A stretch of DNA of 64,000 bases. Source: Pseudomonadota bacterium. Lineage in GTDB: Bacteria; Pseudomonadota; Alphaproteobacteria; Rhodobacterales; Rhodobacteraceae. The translations under genes were made by a program, and so were the position numbers. Positions 43,010 to 52,236 of this stretch are shown one piece after another. A model generated the notes under the pieces. The model searched no databases, was not told where the DNA came from, and saw nothing but the letters and a program-made list of their open reading frames with translations. The stretch covers positions 1,950,226 through 2,014,225 of the forward strand of contig JBCAYL010000001.1 in the NCBI GenBank assembly GCA_038533575.1, given 5' to 3'. Position 1 is the first letter of the stretch. Each line of letters opens with the position of its first letter.

Positions 43010-43980
43010 AAGCGCTGGTCTATTCCGCGGTGGAAACACTGGAGCTGCGCGAGGTGCCCGACCCGTCGCCCGGGGCATCCGAGCATCTCGTGCGGATCGG
43101 GGCGGTGGGCATCTGCGGATCGGACATGCACGCCTATCTGGGCCACGATGACCGACGCCCCGCGCCCCTCATCCTCGGGCACGAGGCGGCAGGCGTGGTG
43201 GTGGGCGGCCCGTGGGACGGGCGGCGTGTGGCTATCAATCCCCTTGTCACCGATCCCGAGAGCCCCGCCAGCCGCTCGGGCCGCGAGAACCTCGATCCTG
43301 CGCGGCAGATCATCTCCATGCCGCCGCGCGAGGGGGCCTTTGCGCAATTGGTGGCCATACCCGAGCGCAATCTCGTCCCAATCCCCGACGACGTATCGAT
43401 GGAGATGGCCGCGCTCGCCGAACCCATCGCCGTGAGCTGGCACGCGGCGCGACTGGGGCTCGCGGCGCAGCATCCGGCGGACCGCGGACGCGCCCATGTG
43501 ATCGGTGGCGGCGCGATCGGCCTGGCCGCGGCGCTCTCGCTGCGGGCGATGGGGGTGGACGCGGTGACGTTGGCTGAACCGAACGAGACCCGCGCCGCCT
43601 ATCTGCGCGACCGCTGCGGGATCGAGATCGACACCGCGCCGCAGGGTGGCGTGCCGCTCGTCGTCGATGCGGTGGGCTATGCCGCGACCCGCGCGACCGC
43701 CTCGGCCTCTGTGCGCCCGGGCGGTGTCATCGTGCATATCGGCCTCGGCAGCAGCGAGGGCGGCCTCGATATCAGGCGGCTCACGCTCCAGGAAATCACC
43801 TTCATCGGGACCTACACCTACACCGCGCAGGATTTTCGCGATGCCTGCGCGGCCATGTTCAGCGGGCGTCTCGGTGCACTAGACTGGTACGAAGAACGCG
43901 CCCTCGCCGACGGCGCCCGCGCCTTTGCCGATATCAAGGCTGGCCTCGCGCCTGCCCCGAAGATCATTCTCAAACCATGA
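43006..43980 (+). CDS. Zinc-dependent alcohol dehydrogenase (MDR), probable DHPS 2-dehydrogenase
   Basis: A 324-aa medium-chain dehydrogenase coupled to the SDR by an ATGA overlap. Catalytic zinc ligands are visible as C37 (GICGSDMHAY) and H59-E60 (GHE). The nucleotide motif GGGAIG is present. The loop that usually holds four structural-zinc cysteines reads NPLVTDPESPASRSG and contains none, so the structural zinc is absent. It fits the HpsO/HpsP pair with the SDR. Confidence 0.83.
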   Translation: MKALVYSAVETLELREVPDPSPGASEHLVRIGAVGICGSDMHAYLGHDDRRPAPLILGHEAAGVVVGGPWDGRRVAINPLVTDPESPASRSGRENLDPARQIISMPPREGAFAQLVAIPERNLVPIPDDVSMEMAALAEPIAVSWHAARLGLAAQHPADRGRAHVIGGGAIGLAAALSLRAMGVDAVTLAEPNETRAAYLRDRCGIEIDTAPQGGVPLVVDAVGYAATRATASASVRPGGVIVHIGLGSSEGGLDIRRLTLQEITFIGTYTYTAQDFRDACAAMFSGRLGALDWYEERALADGARAFADIKAGLAPAPKIILKP

Positions 43981-43998
43981 CAAGCCCCGGAGACGCCC

Positions 43999-44304
43999 AT
44001 GTCCAACCCCGCCCCCAATGAGATACCGCACCTCCTTGTTCACGAAGAGGCCGACAATGTCGGCGTGGTCGTCGTCGAGGGCCTGACCGCTGGCACCGAC
44101 ATGCTGTGCTGCATCACGCACGACAATTCCACCTTCCGCCTGACCGCCGGGGCGGACGTGCCCATCGGGCACAAGATCGCGCTCAAGGACATCAAGAACG
44201 GCGACACCGCGATCAAGTACGGGGAGGATATCGGCAAGTTCATCGCCGACGTGCCGCAGGGCGGCCACGTCCACACCCACAACTGCAAAACCAAGCGTTG
44301 GTAA
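43999..44304 (+). CDS. suyA: (R)-sulfolactate sulfo-lyase small subunit SuyA
   Basis: A 101-aa SAF-domain protein of the UxaA N-terminal type. [32 protein letters not shown] and the terminal [12 protein letters not shown] match SuyA closely. With SuyB it splits (R)-sulfolactate into pyruvate and sulfite. Altronate dehydratase small subunits are related, but the split pair with hpsN favours SuyA. Confidence 0.92.
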   Translation: MSNPAPNEIPHLLVHEEADNVGVVVVEGLTAGTDMLCCITHDNSTFRLTAGADVPIGHKIALKDIKNGDTAIKYGEDIGKFIADVPQGGHVHTHNCKTKRW

Positions 44305-44315
44305 GGAGCGCCCCC

Positions 44316-45494
44316 ATGAGCAAGTACTCGAACATCACCTTCATGGGCTACCGCCGCGAGAACGGCCGCGTGGGCGTCCGCAATCACGTCCTGATCCTGC
44401 CCGTCGATGACATCTCCAACGCGGCCTGCGAAGCGGTGGCCAACAACGTGAAGGGCGCGCTCGCGATCCCACATGCCTATGGCCGCCTGCAATTCGGCGA
44501 GGATCTGGAGCTCCATTTCCGGACCATGATCGGCACGGGCTCCAATCCCAACGTGCATTCCGTAGTCGTCGTCGGGATCGAGCCCGGCTGGACGAAGCGC
44601 ATCGCCGACGGAATCCGCGAGACCGGCAAGGAAGTGGCCGAGTTCTCCATCGAGCAGAAGGGCGATTTCGAGACGATCCGCGCGGCCTCCTGGGCGGCGA
44701 AGGATTTCGTGCACAAGGCGACCGAAGTGCAGCGCGAGGAATGCTCCGTGAAGGAGCTGTGGGTCTCCACCAAGTGCGGGGAGAGCGACACGACGACGGG
44801 CCTCGGCTCCTGCCCCACGGTGGGCAACATGTATGACAAGCTCCTGCCCGAGGGGATCACCGGCTTCTTCGGGGAGACCTCCGAGATCACGGGCGCGGAG
44901 CATATCTGCCAGAAGCGCGCCATCAACGAGGAGGTGGGCGAGCGGTGGTACAAGATGTGGAAGGCCTACCAGGACGACGTGATCTTCGCGCATCAGACCG
45001 ATGACCTCTCTGACAGCCAGCCCACGAAGGGCAACATCGAAGGCGGGCTCACGACGATCGAGGAAAAGGCGCTAGGCAACCTCGAGAAGATCGGGCGCAC
45101 CTCGCAGTACATCGACATCCTCGAGCCCGCCGAGCAGCCGAAATCGGGCGACGGTCTCTATTTCATGGACTCGTCTTCGGCGGCAGCCGAATGCGTGACG
45201 CTCATGGCAGCCGGTGGCGCGGTCGTGCACACCTTCCCCACCGGGCAGGGCAATGTCGTGGGCAACCCCATCGTGCCGGTCATCAAGATCACGGCCAATC
45301 CCCGCACCGTGCGCACCATGGGCGAGCATGTGGACGTGGACGTCTCCGGCATTCTCAGGCGCGAGATGACAATCGACGAGGCCGGCGACGCGCTCATCGA
45401 CATGATCCGGCGCACAGCCAACGGACGCAACACGGCTGCGGAAGCGCTCGGGCATCGCGAGTTTTCCATGACAAAGCTCTATCGCAGCGCGTAA
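44316..45494 (+). CDS. suyB: (R)-sulfolactate sulfo-lyase large subunit SuyB
   Basis: A 392-aa UxaA C-terminal-type lyase. [40 protein letters not shown] and [20 protein letters not shown] are conserved; cysteines in the KCG and GSCPT motifs probably bind iron. The start at 44316 has AAGGAG seven bases upstream; a longer frame from 44106 overlaps suyA and is rejected. It completes the desulfonation step. Confidence 0.92.
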   Translation: MSKYSNITFMGYRRENGRVGVRNHVLILPVDDISNAACEAVANNVKGALAIPHAYGRLQFGEDLELHFRTMIGTGSNPNVHSVVVVGIEPGWTKRIADGIRETGKEVAEFSIEQKGDFETIRAASWAAKDFVHKATEVQREECSVKELWVSTKCGESDTTTGLGSCPTVGNMYDKLLPEGITGFFGETSEITGAEHICQKRAINEEVGERWYKMWKAYQDDVIFAHQTDDLSDSQPTKGNIEGGLTTIEEKALGNLEKIGRTSQYIDILEPAEQPKSGDGLYFMDSSSAAAECVTLMAAGGAVVHTFPTGQGNVVGNPIVPVIKITANPRTVRTMGEHVDVDVSGILRREMTIDEAGDALIDMIRRTANGRNTAAEALGHREFSMTKLYRSA

Positions 45495-45521
45495 CGGAAC
45501 GGGGGGAGAGCGGCGAACGCC

Positions 45522-46547
45522 ATGGCGGCAGTGGTCAATCTTTCGATCCCAGAGGCCCGCGCCTTGCTCACCGCGGCCTTTTCCGCCATCGGCGTGCCCG
45601 CGCCGGCGGCGGCCTCGGTCGCCCATGCGCTGGTGGCCGCGGAAGCCGAGGGGCAAGTGGGCCACGGCTTCAGCCGCCTCGGCGACTACGCCGCGCAGGT
45701 CAAAAGCGGCAAAATCAACGCCCGGGCCGAGCCTAGTATCCGGAAGCACGGCCCCGCCTCGATCGCGGTCGATGCCGGGCAGGGTTTCGCCTTCCCAGCC
45801 CTCGACGCGGCGATCGCAGCAGTCGTTCCTCTGGCGAGGGAATGCGGCATCGCCATCGCGGCGGTGGGCAATTCGCATCATTGCGGCGCGCTGTCGGTAA
45901 CGGTGGAGCGCGTGGCCGAGGCGGGCCTGATCGGCCTGATGGTCGCCAACACGCCAAAGGCAATCGCGCCCTGGGGCGGACGCGACGCGCTCTACGGGAC
46001 CAATCCCATCGCTTTCGCCACCCCCCGGCAGGACGGCCCGCCGCTCGTGATCGACCTCTCCTTGTCGCGGGTGGCCCGGGGCAAGGTGATGGCGGCTCGG
46101 AAAGCGGGCAAGGACATTCCCGAAGGCTGGGCTCTCGACGCAGAAGGCCACGCCACGACAGATCCCGAGGCCGCGCTCGGCGGGACCATGGTCCCCATCG
46201 GCGAGGCCAAGGGGACAGCCCTCGCCCTCATGGTGGAGATCATGGCCACAGCGCTCACCGGGAGTGCCTTCAGCGCGGAGGCGGGCTCTTTTTTCTCCGC
46301 CGAGGGCCCTGCGCCCCGCGTGGGCCAGACGCTGATCGCCATCGATCCCGGCGGGCAGGCGGACTATCTCGCACGCGTCTCCGCGCTGCTCGACAGTATC
46401 AGTGCCATGGAGGGCGCGCGGCTGCCCGGCGCCCGGCGGCTGGCATCACGCGCATTGGCGGAGGCCCGCGGCCTCGATATCCCCGCGACGTTTGTCGAAG
46501 AGGCGCGCAGGCTGGCCAGGACGGCGGCCGCCCCCCACGACGCATAA
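45522..46547 (+). CDS. comC: Sulfolactate dehydrogenase ComC (malate/L-lactate dehydrogenase family)
   Basis: A 341-aa enzyme of the Ldh_2 family. The catalytic His lies in IAAVGNSHHCGALSV, and GRDALYGTNPIAFATPR and GEAKGTALALMVEIMA are signatures. ComC interconverts (R)-sulfolactate and sulfopyruvate, allowing the pathway to handle (S)-sulfolactate together with SlcC-type enzymes. No slcC is seen here. Other 2-hydroxyacid substrates are possible. Confidence 0.85.
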   Translation: MAAVVNLSIPEARALLTAAFSAIGVPAPAAASVAHALVAAEAEGQVGHGFSRLGDYAAQVKSGKINARAEPSIRKHGPASIAVDAGQGFAFPALDAAIAAVVPLARECGIAIAAVGNSHHCGALSVTVERVAEAGLIGLMVANTPKAIAPWGGRDALYGTNPIAFATPRQDGPPLVIDLSLSRVARGKVMAARKAGKDIPEGWALDAEGHATTDPEAALGGTMVPIGEAKGTALALMVEIMATALTGSAFSAEAGSFFSAEGPAPRVGQTLIAIDPGGQADYLARVSALLDSISAMEGARLPGARRLASRALAEARGLDIPATFVEEARRLARTAAAPHDA

Positions 46548-46559
46548 AGGACAAGTACT

Positions 46560-46976
46560 ATGCCAAACTCTATCCTCATCCCCGTCGCGCTCGACCATGA
46601 AGGCATGGTGGAAATGAAGCTGGTCACCGCACGCACGATGCTCGAACGCGGCGGTATCATCACGCTACTGACCGTGCTCGAGAGCATCCCAGGCTTCGCC
46701 GCGGAGCTGGTGACGGTGAAGCCCGAGAACCACCTGACCGCAAAGATCCGCGGCAGGCTCGAGGCGATTGCCGAGGGCGCGGACGATATCAATTGCATGG
46801 TGACGACGGGCAAGCCGGGCGTCCGTATCTCGGAAGTGGCAGGCGAGATCGGCGCCGACCTCGTTATCGTCGGCGCGCATCACCCCTCCGCCATGGACTA
46901 CTTCCTCGGGTCCACGGCCGCTCGCGTCGCCCGGCGCGCGCCCTGCTCCGTGCTCATCCAGCGGCCCGAGCGCTGA
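46560..46976 (+). CDS. Universal stress protein UspA family
   Basis: A 138-aa nucleotide-binding-fold protein. The ATP-binding motif appears as GAHHPSAMDYFLGSTAARVARRAPCSVLI, matching G-2x-G-9x-G(S/T) type spacing in part. It follows comC by 12 bp and is probably the last gene of the DHPS transcript. USPs next to TRAP systems (such as TeaD) regulate uptake. Confidence 0.88.
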   Translation: MPNSILIPVALDHEGMVEMKLVTARTMLERGGIITLLTVLESIPGFAAELVTVKPENHLTAKIRGRLEAIAEGADDINCMVTTGKPGVRISEVAGEIGADLVIVGAHHPSAMDYFLGSTAARVARRAPCSVLIQRPER

Positions 46977-46999
46977 CGGCCCCGCGAGGACCTGGCTCC

Positions 47000-47920
47000 A
47001 TGGCGCGACTGACACGACCCCGCAGGGGGATGATGCTGGAGCCGCCCGCGGTCTCGAGCGCGGTCGGTGACGGCTCTCTCGCGAGCGACAAGCCCTATGA
47101 CGGGCGGCGGCTCTCCTATGCCACCACTTTCACGAACCCCTGGCAGCAGGTGATGATCCGGACCATCGAGCTCGGCACGGCGAAGATCAGCCTGCTCCGA
47201 AAGATCCGGCAATTCGAAGCAATGGGCGTGCCCCAGGGACAGCCCTTCTTCACCCAGGCGCTGAAGGTCATGGGCATCGCCGTGGAGACGCCCGCGAACG
47301 AGATCGCGCGCATTCCCGCGACGGGCCCCCTCATCGTCACTGCCAACCACCCCCATGGGCTCGTGGACGGCATGGTGCTGGCCGAGCTCATCGGACGGGT
47401 GCGGCAGGACTACAAGATCCTGACACGGTCTCTGCTGACCGGTGTGGGCGAGGTCGACCGGTTCATGATCCCGGTGCCCTTCGCCCATGATCCGGACGCG
47501 GTGGAAAAGAGCGTGGAAATGCGCAAGCTCGCCATGGATCACCTCCGGGATGGCGGGGCGGTCGTGCTCTTCCCGGCAGGTGTGGTGGCCTCGGCGGATC
47601 GCTTTCTCGGCCCGGCAATCGAGCGAGAATGGAGCGCCTTCACGGCCAAGATGATCCAGCGCTCCGGCGCGACCGTGCTGCCCGTACGCTTTCCCGGGCA
47701 GAACAGCCGCGCCTACCAGATCGCCAGCCTCACCTCGCAGACCCTTCGGCAAGGGCTCCTGCTCTACGAGGTGAAGCACGCCCTCGACAGGCCGCAGCGC
47801 CCCTTCATCGGGGCGCCGTTCAGCGGCGACGCGCTGACGCGCTGGGCCGCAGACCCGCGGGGCCTCGTGAGCTGGCTGCGGGAGGAGACGCTTGGACTGG
47901 GCCAAGACCCCGGCACCTGA
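47000..47920 (+). CDS. PlsC-like acyltransferase
   Basis: A 306-aa acyltransferase. The catalytic motif is NHPHGLVDG near residue 115, followed by VVLFPAGVVASADR, resembling the phospholipid/glycerol acyltransferase FPEG block. A basic N-terminus of about 35 residues is variable; a second start at 47030-47033 has AGGGGG close by. It lies 23 bp after the usp gene. Membrane-lipid or ornithine-lipid synthesis is plausible; the substrate is unknown. Confidence 0.82.
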   Translation: MARLTRPRRGMMLEPPAVSSAVGDGSLASDKPYDGRRLSYATTFTNPWQQVMIRTIELGTAKISLLRKIRQFEAMGVPQGQPFFTQALKVMGIAVETPANEIARIPATGPLIVTANHPHGLVDGMVLAELIGRVRQDYKILTRSLLTGVGEVDRFMIPVPFAHDPDAVEKSVEMRKLAMDHLRDGGAVVLFPAGVVASADRFLGPAIEREWSAFTAKMIQRSGATVLPVRFPGQNSRAYQIASLTSQTLRQGLLLYEVKHALDRPQRPFIGAPFSGDALTRWAADPRGLVSWLREETLGLGQDPGT

Positions 47921-48096
47921 GCAGCACGAGTGACGCGAATCGCGCCCGACCGCTGCACGCTTTCCGCGCAAGTGCCCGATTTTCCATGTGTTTGCCCCCC
48001 CGGCTGCCTTGGCCCCGAGGCGCGCTGGTTGACGTGCGACGGGATTCTGCGTCACGCTCGTCACATCCGTGACACAAGTTCACTAGGGAGAATCCA

Positions 48097-49065
48097 ATGA
48101 ACAAGCATCTCACCGGAGCGCTCGTCGCTGCCGCCACCTTCTTTGGTGCGGGCGTCGCATCTGCCCAGGAGACCTTCATCACCATCGGCACCGGCGGCGT
48201 GACAGGGGTCTATTATCCCACCGGCGGCGCCATCTGCCGGATGCTGCGCCCGGGCCGCGCGGATCACGGCATCCGCTGCGGCGCCGAGTCCACTGGCGGC
48301 TCGGTCTTCAACATCAACGCGATCCGGGGCGGCGAGCTCGAGTTCGGCGTCGCCCAGTCCGACTGGCAGTTCCACGCCTTCAACGGCACCTCCCGTTTCG
48401 AGGAGCAAGGCCCGTTTGAAGAGCTGCGCGCCGTCTTTTCCGTGCACCCGGAGCCCTTCACGGTCGTGGCGCGTGCCGATGCGGGCATCTCGACCTTCGA
48501 AGATCTCAAGGGCAAACGCGTGAACGTGGGCAACCCGGGCTCGGGCCAGCGCGGCACGATGGAAGTGCTCATGGCGGCCATGGGCTGGACCATGGACGAC
48601 TTCGCCGTCGCCTCCGAACTGCAGGCCGCCGAGCAATCGCAGGCGCTGTGCGACAACAACATCGACGCGATGATCTACACCGTGGGCCATCCGTCGGGCT
48701 CTATCCAGGAAGCGACGACCGCATGCGACTCCGTGCTCGTGACGGTCGATAACGACGCCGTGGCACAGCTCGTGGCCGACAACAGCTTCTACCGGACGGC
48801 AACGATCCCGGGCGGCATGTACCGCGGCAGCGACAGCGATGTGCAGACCTTCGGCGTGGGCGCGACCTTTGTCAGCTCCACCGCAGTCTCCGAAGACGTG
48901 GTCTATGAGGTCGTGAAAGCGGTCTTCGAGAATATCGACCAGTTCAAGGGCCTGCACCCGGCCTTCGCGAACCTCGATCCGCAGCAAATGGCCACCGACA
49001 GCCTGTCCGCGCCGCTGCACCCCGGTGCGGAGCGTTACTACCGCGAGGCCGGCCTGATCGAGTAA
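48097..49065 (+). CDS. TAXI-family TRAP transporter substrate-binding protein
   Basis: A 322-aa periplasmic protein with a Sec signal (residues 1-23, cleaved after ASA). The mature start ETFITIGTGGVTGVYYPTGG is the TAXI signature. Other typical parts are NVGNPGSGQRGTMEVLM. GGGAG precedes the ATG. The upstream gap (47921-48096) holds a possible -35 TTGACG at 48029-48034 and an imperfect GTCAC/GTGAC dyad, both unproven. Confidence 0.93.
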   Translation: MNKHLTGALVAAATFFGAGVASAQETFITIGTGGVTGVYYPTGGAICRMLRPGRADHGIRCGAESTGGSVFNINAIRGGELEFGVAQSDWQFHAFNGTSRFEEQGPFEELRAVFSVHPEPFTVVARADAGISTFEDLKGKRVNVGNPGSGQRGTMEVLMAAMGWTMDDFAVASELQAAEQSQALCDNNIDAMIYTVGHPSGSIQEATTACDSVLVTVDNDAVAQLVADNSFYRTATIPGGMYRGSDSDVQTFGVGATFVSSTAVSEDVVYEVVKAVFENIDQFKGLHPAFANLDPQQMATDSLSAPLHPGAERYYREAGLIE

Positions 49066-49091
49066 CCGGTCCGCTTCCAGCGCATGACACT

Positions 49092-49124
49092 GGCTCCGGG
49101 CGGCGCATTGAGCCGCCCGGAGCC
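49092..49124 (+). promoter_or_regulatory. Intercistronic hairpin between TAXI binding-protein and permease genes
   Basis: GGCTCCGGGCGGC (49092-49104) and GCCGCCCGGAGCC (49112-49124) form a perfect 13-bp stem with a 7-base loop, with no T-run after it. It probably stabilises the binding-protein message or limits read-through. Confidence 0.75.
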
Positions 49125-49158
49125 CACCAACAAAGTTGCCGCGCAGGGGGATACCGCA

Positions 49159-51795
49159 TTGGCCGATCAGAATAGCCAAGACAGCCGCCAGTTCTCGGAC
49201 GAAGAGCTTCAGGATCTCGTCGCAAGCACCGACAGCGGCGGACGGGAGCCCAAAAGCCGCGCAATCGCATTGCTCATCGCCGGGATCGCCCTCGTCTGGT
49301 CGCTCTTCCAGCTCTGGATCGCGCAGCCGATGCTCTGGTTCGGCGAGTACTTCTCGGTGATGAACTCCTCCCAGACGCGGCCGCTGCATCTTTTCTTCGC
49401 GATCGTCCTGGCATTCCTCGCCTACCCGGCCTTCAAGAGATCCCCGCGGGATCGCGTCCCGCTTGCCGATTGGGTCCTTCTGGCCATCGGCGGGTTCTGC
49501 ACCTTCTACATTTTCTGGGCCGCGGACACGCTCGCCCTCACCGCGCGCTCCGGCCTTCCCACGGACTTTCAGGTCTATGTCGGGGCCGTGGGGCTCGTGA
49601 TCCTGCTCGAGGCATCGCGCCGCGCGCTGGGCCCCGCGCTCACCATCGTGGGCTCGCTCTTCATCCTCTACGGCTACATGGGCTCGGGCTGGCTGATCCC
49701 GGAGCTCATCGAGCACGAGGGGCTCTCTGCGAACCGCCTCCTCAATGCGCTCTGGCTCGATACGAGCGGGGTCTTCGGCATCCCGCTCGGCGTCTCGACG
49801 GCGTTCGTCTTCCTTTTCGTGCTCTTCGGCTCGCTCCTCGATAAGGCCGGCGCGGGCAACTACTTCATCAAGCTCGCCTTCGCGGGGCTCGGCCACCTGC
49901 GCGGCGGCCCTGCCAAGGCCGCGGTCGTTGGCTCGGCCATGACCGGCCTCATCTCCGGCTCCTCCATCGCCAACGTCGTGACCACCGGCACATTCACGAT
50001 CCCGCTCATGAAGCGGGTGGGCTTTACGTCCGAACAGGCGGGCTCCGTCGAGGTCGCCTCCTCCGTGAACGGCCAGATCATGCCGCCCGTCATGGGCGCC
50101 GCGGCCTTCCTCATGGTGGAGTTCATCGGGATCTCCTACGTGCAGGTCATCACGCACGCCTTCATCCCGGCGGTGATCAGCTACATCGCCCTCGTCTACA
50201 TCGTGCATCTCGAGGCGCTGAAGAAGAACATGCCCGCCCTGGGCGAGGCCAAGAGCTTCTCGGGGATGCTCATCAAGTTCTTCCTCGGCTTCGCCGTGGC
50301 CGGCGTGGGCTTCACGGCGCTCATCTACGGGGTCGATGCCCTCCGCGCCGCGACGCCGTCCCTGACGGGACCGATCATGATGGTGCTGCTCGCAGCGGTC
50401 TATGTCTGGCTGGTGGCCGTGGCCGCACGCCGCCCCGATCTCGAAGTGGATGATCCCAACGCCAAGGAAGTGCAGCTTCCCGAAGTGAAGGACATCTATG
50501 CCACGGGGCTCCACTACGTGCTTCCCATCGTCGTCCTCGTCTGGTTCCTCATGGTCGAGCGGCAATCACCGGCGCGCTCGGCTTTCTTCGCCACCTCGCT
50601 CATGATCGTCATCATCCTCACGCAGCGCCCGCTCAAAGCGATGTTCCGCGGCCAGATGGACATCTTCACGTCCGAGCTGCGCGCCGGGTTCGACGATCTC
50701 GTCGCGGGCCTCATCGCGGGCGCGCGCAACATGATCGGCATCGGGGTGGCCACGGCTGCCGCGGGCATCATCGTGGCCATCGTGACGCTGACCCCAATCG
50801 GGACCGAGCTCGCGGGCCTCGTCGAGCAGCTCTCGGGCGGCATCCTCTTCGTGATGCTCGTGCTCATCGGGCTCTTCTCGCTGATCCTCGGGATGGGGCT
50901 GCCGACCACGGCGAATTACATCGTGGTCTCCTCGCTCATGGCGTCCGTGGTCGTCTCGCTCGGCGCGCAGGAGGGTCTGATCGTTCCGCTCATCGCCGCG
51001 CATCTCTTCGTCTTTTACTTCGGGATCATGGCCGATGTGACGCCGCCCGTGGGCCTCGCGAGCTTTGCCGCCGCCGCCGTGTCTGGTGGAGACCCGATCA
51101 AGACGGGCTTCACGGCGTTCTTCTACTCTTTGCGCACGGTGGCGCTGCCCTTCCTCTTCATCTTCAACCCCACGCTCATCCTTTACGGCGTGGACCTCGG
51201 GACCTGGGCCGGGGTGCTTCAGGCGGTCTTTGTGTTTATCGTGGCTACCTTCGCGATGCTGCTCTTCGCGGCGGCCACGCAGGGCTACTTCCTGGCGCGC
51301 TCGAAGATCCACGAAACACTGGCGCTGCTCCTCGTGGCGTTCACGCTCTTCGTGCCGAATGTCTGGCTCGACATGGTGCAGTCCCCCTTCCGGTCCGTCG
51401 ACGGCGCACAGTTCGAAAGCGTCCTCGGTGATCTGCCGGAGGGCGAGCAGATCCGTGTCCTGATCTCAGGGCCGAACTTCGAGACCGGAGACGTGGCAGA
51501 GACGACCCTCATGGTCGACGTGGCCGGCGCCACACCAGAGGAACGGCTCGCCAACTCGGACCTGCCCCTGATGCCGGGTGGTGCGCCGGGCCAGATCGAC
51601 GTCCCCGCCTTCGGCACCGATGCCGAGGAGGCCCTGATCGACTTCGATTTTTTCACCGATGAACCGGTCCTCATCGCCTCGGTGCAGGTCCCGCAAGACC
51701 GGATGCCGGAACAGATCTTCTATCTCCCGGCGCTCCTGCTACTCGGTCTCGTGATCGTCCTGCAACGTCGTCGCCAGACCCAGCCGGCATTCTGA
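49159..51795 (+). CDS. TRAP transporter fused permease (4TM/12TM)
   Basis: A fusion of DctQ-like and DctM-like domains, 878 aa from the TTG at 49159, which has AGGGGG eight bases upstream. A longer frame from ATG 49084 would read through the hairpin and lacks a ribosome site. The DctM part shows GSAMTGLISGSSIANVVTTG and IMADVTPPVGLASFAAAAVS. The C-terminal 180 residues form a periplasmic-looking acidic domain (DUF3394-like). Substrate unknown; TAXI systems import organic acids such as glutamate or oxoglutarate in known cases. Confidence 0.93.
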   Translation: MADQNSQDSRQFSDEELQDLVASTDSGGREPKSRAIALLIAGIALVWSLFQLWIAQPMLWFGEYFSVMNSSQTRPLHLFFAIVLAFLAYPAFKRSPRDRVPLADWVLLAIGGFCTFYIFWAADTLALTARSGLPTDFQVYVGAVGLVILLEASRRALGPALTIVGSLFILYGYMGSGWLIPELIEHEGLSANRLLNALWLDTSGVFGIPLGVSTAFVFLFVLFGSLLDKAGAGNYFIKLAFAGLGHLRGGPAKAAVVGSAMTGLISGSSIANVVTTGTFTIPLMKRVGFTSEQAGSVEVASSVNGQIMPPVMGAAAFLMVEFIGISYVQVITHAFIPAVISYIALVYIVHLEALKKNMPALGEAKSFSGMLIKFFLGFAVAGVGFTALIYGVDALRAATPSLTGPIMMVLLAAVYVWLVAVAARRPDLEVDDPNAKEVQLPEVKDIYATGLHYVLPIVVLVWFLMVERQSPARSAFFATSLMIVIILTQRPLKAMFRGQMDIFTSELRAGFDDLVAGLIAGARNMIGIGVATAAAGIIVAIVTLTPIGTELAGLVEQLSGGILFVMLVLIGLFSLILGMGLPTTANYIVVSSLMASVVVSLGAQEGLIVPLIAAHLFVFYFGIMADVTPPVGLASFAAAAVSGGDPIKTGFTAFFYSLRTVALPFLFIFNPTLILYGVDLGTWAGVLQAVFVFIVATFAMLLFAAATQGYFLARSKIHETLALLLVAFTLFVPNVWLDMVQSPFRSVDGAQFESVLGDLPEGEQIRVLISGPNFETGDVAETTLMVDVAGATPEERLANSDLPLMPGGAPGQIDVPAFGTDAEEALIDFDFFTDEPVLIASVQVPQDRMPEQIFYLPALLLLGLVIVLQRRRQTQPAF

Positions 51796-51807
51796 GGAGG
51801 ACCCCTG

Positions 51808-52236
51808 ATGTTCAAGACCGTCCTGCTACCCATTGATCTCGAAGACGCCTCGAGCTGGACCAAGGCCCTGCCCGCGGCCCGCTCGCTATGCGAGCCCGGG
51901 GGCGTGCTCCATGTGATGACGGTCCTGCCGGATTTCGGCATGGCCATGGTGGGCACGTTCTTCAAGGAGGGCTTCGAGGAGCGCGCACTCCACGACATCG
52001 GGGAAAAGCTGAGCGAGTGGGTGCGCAAGCATGTGCCCGAGGAGATCGAGGTGCACCCCCATGTTCTGCACGGGCGCGTCTACGAGGAGATCATGAACGC
52101 CGCCGACAAGCTCGACGTGGATGCCATCGTCGTCGCCTCCCATCGGCCCGGGCTCACGGATTATCTCCTCGGCCCCAATGCGGCGCGCGTGGTCCGGCAC
52201 GCCAAGCAATCCGTCTTCGTCGTGCGCGGGAAATGA
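51808..52236 (+). CDS. Universal stress protein UspA family, TRAP-associated
   Basis: A 142-aa protein with MFKTVLLPIDLEDASSWTKA at the start and the nucleotide-binding signature VVASHRPGLTDYLLGPNAAR. It lies 12 bp after the fused permease, like TeaD next to the ectoine TRAP transporter, where it modulates uptake. Its stop overlaps the aminotransferase start (ATGA). Confidence 0.92.
   Translation: MFKTVLLPIDLEDASSWTKALPAARSLCEPGGVLHVMTVLPDFGMAMVGTFFKEGFEERALHDIGEKLSEWVRKHVPEEIEVHPHVLHGRVYEEIMNAADKLDVDAIVVASHRPGLTDYLLGPNAARVVRHAKQSVFVVRGK

Noticed and set aside
43999-45494. Altronate dehydratase (uxaA) split in two
   Set aside because: The two-subunit form, the terminal HNCKTKRW motif and the linked hpsN and comC genes favour SuyAB.
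48029-48060. TTGACG as the -35 of a promoter for the TAXI operon
   Set aside because: No convincing -10 lies at 16-18 bases; kept only as a remark in the gene entry.
48061-50565. An 834-codon minus-strand frame opposite the TAXI genes
   Set aside because: It has no recognisable domain, and covers clearly real genes on the other strand.
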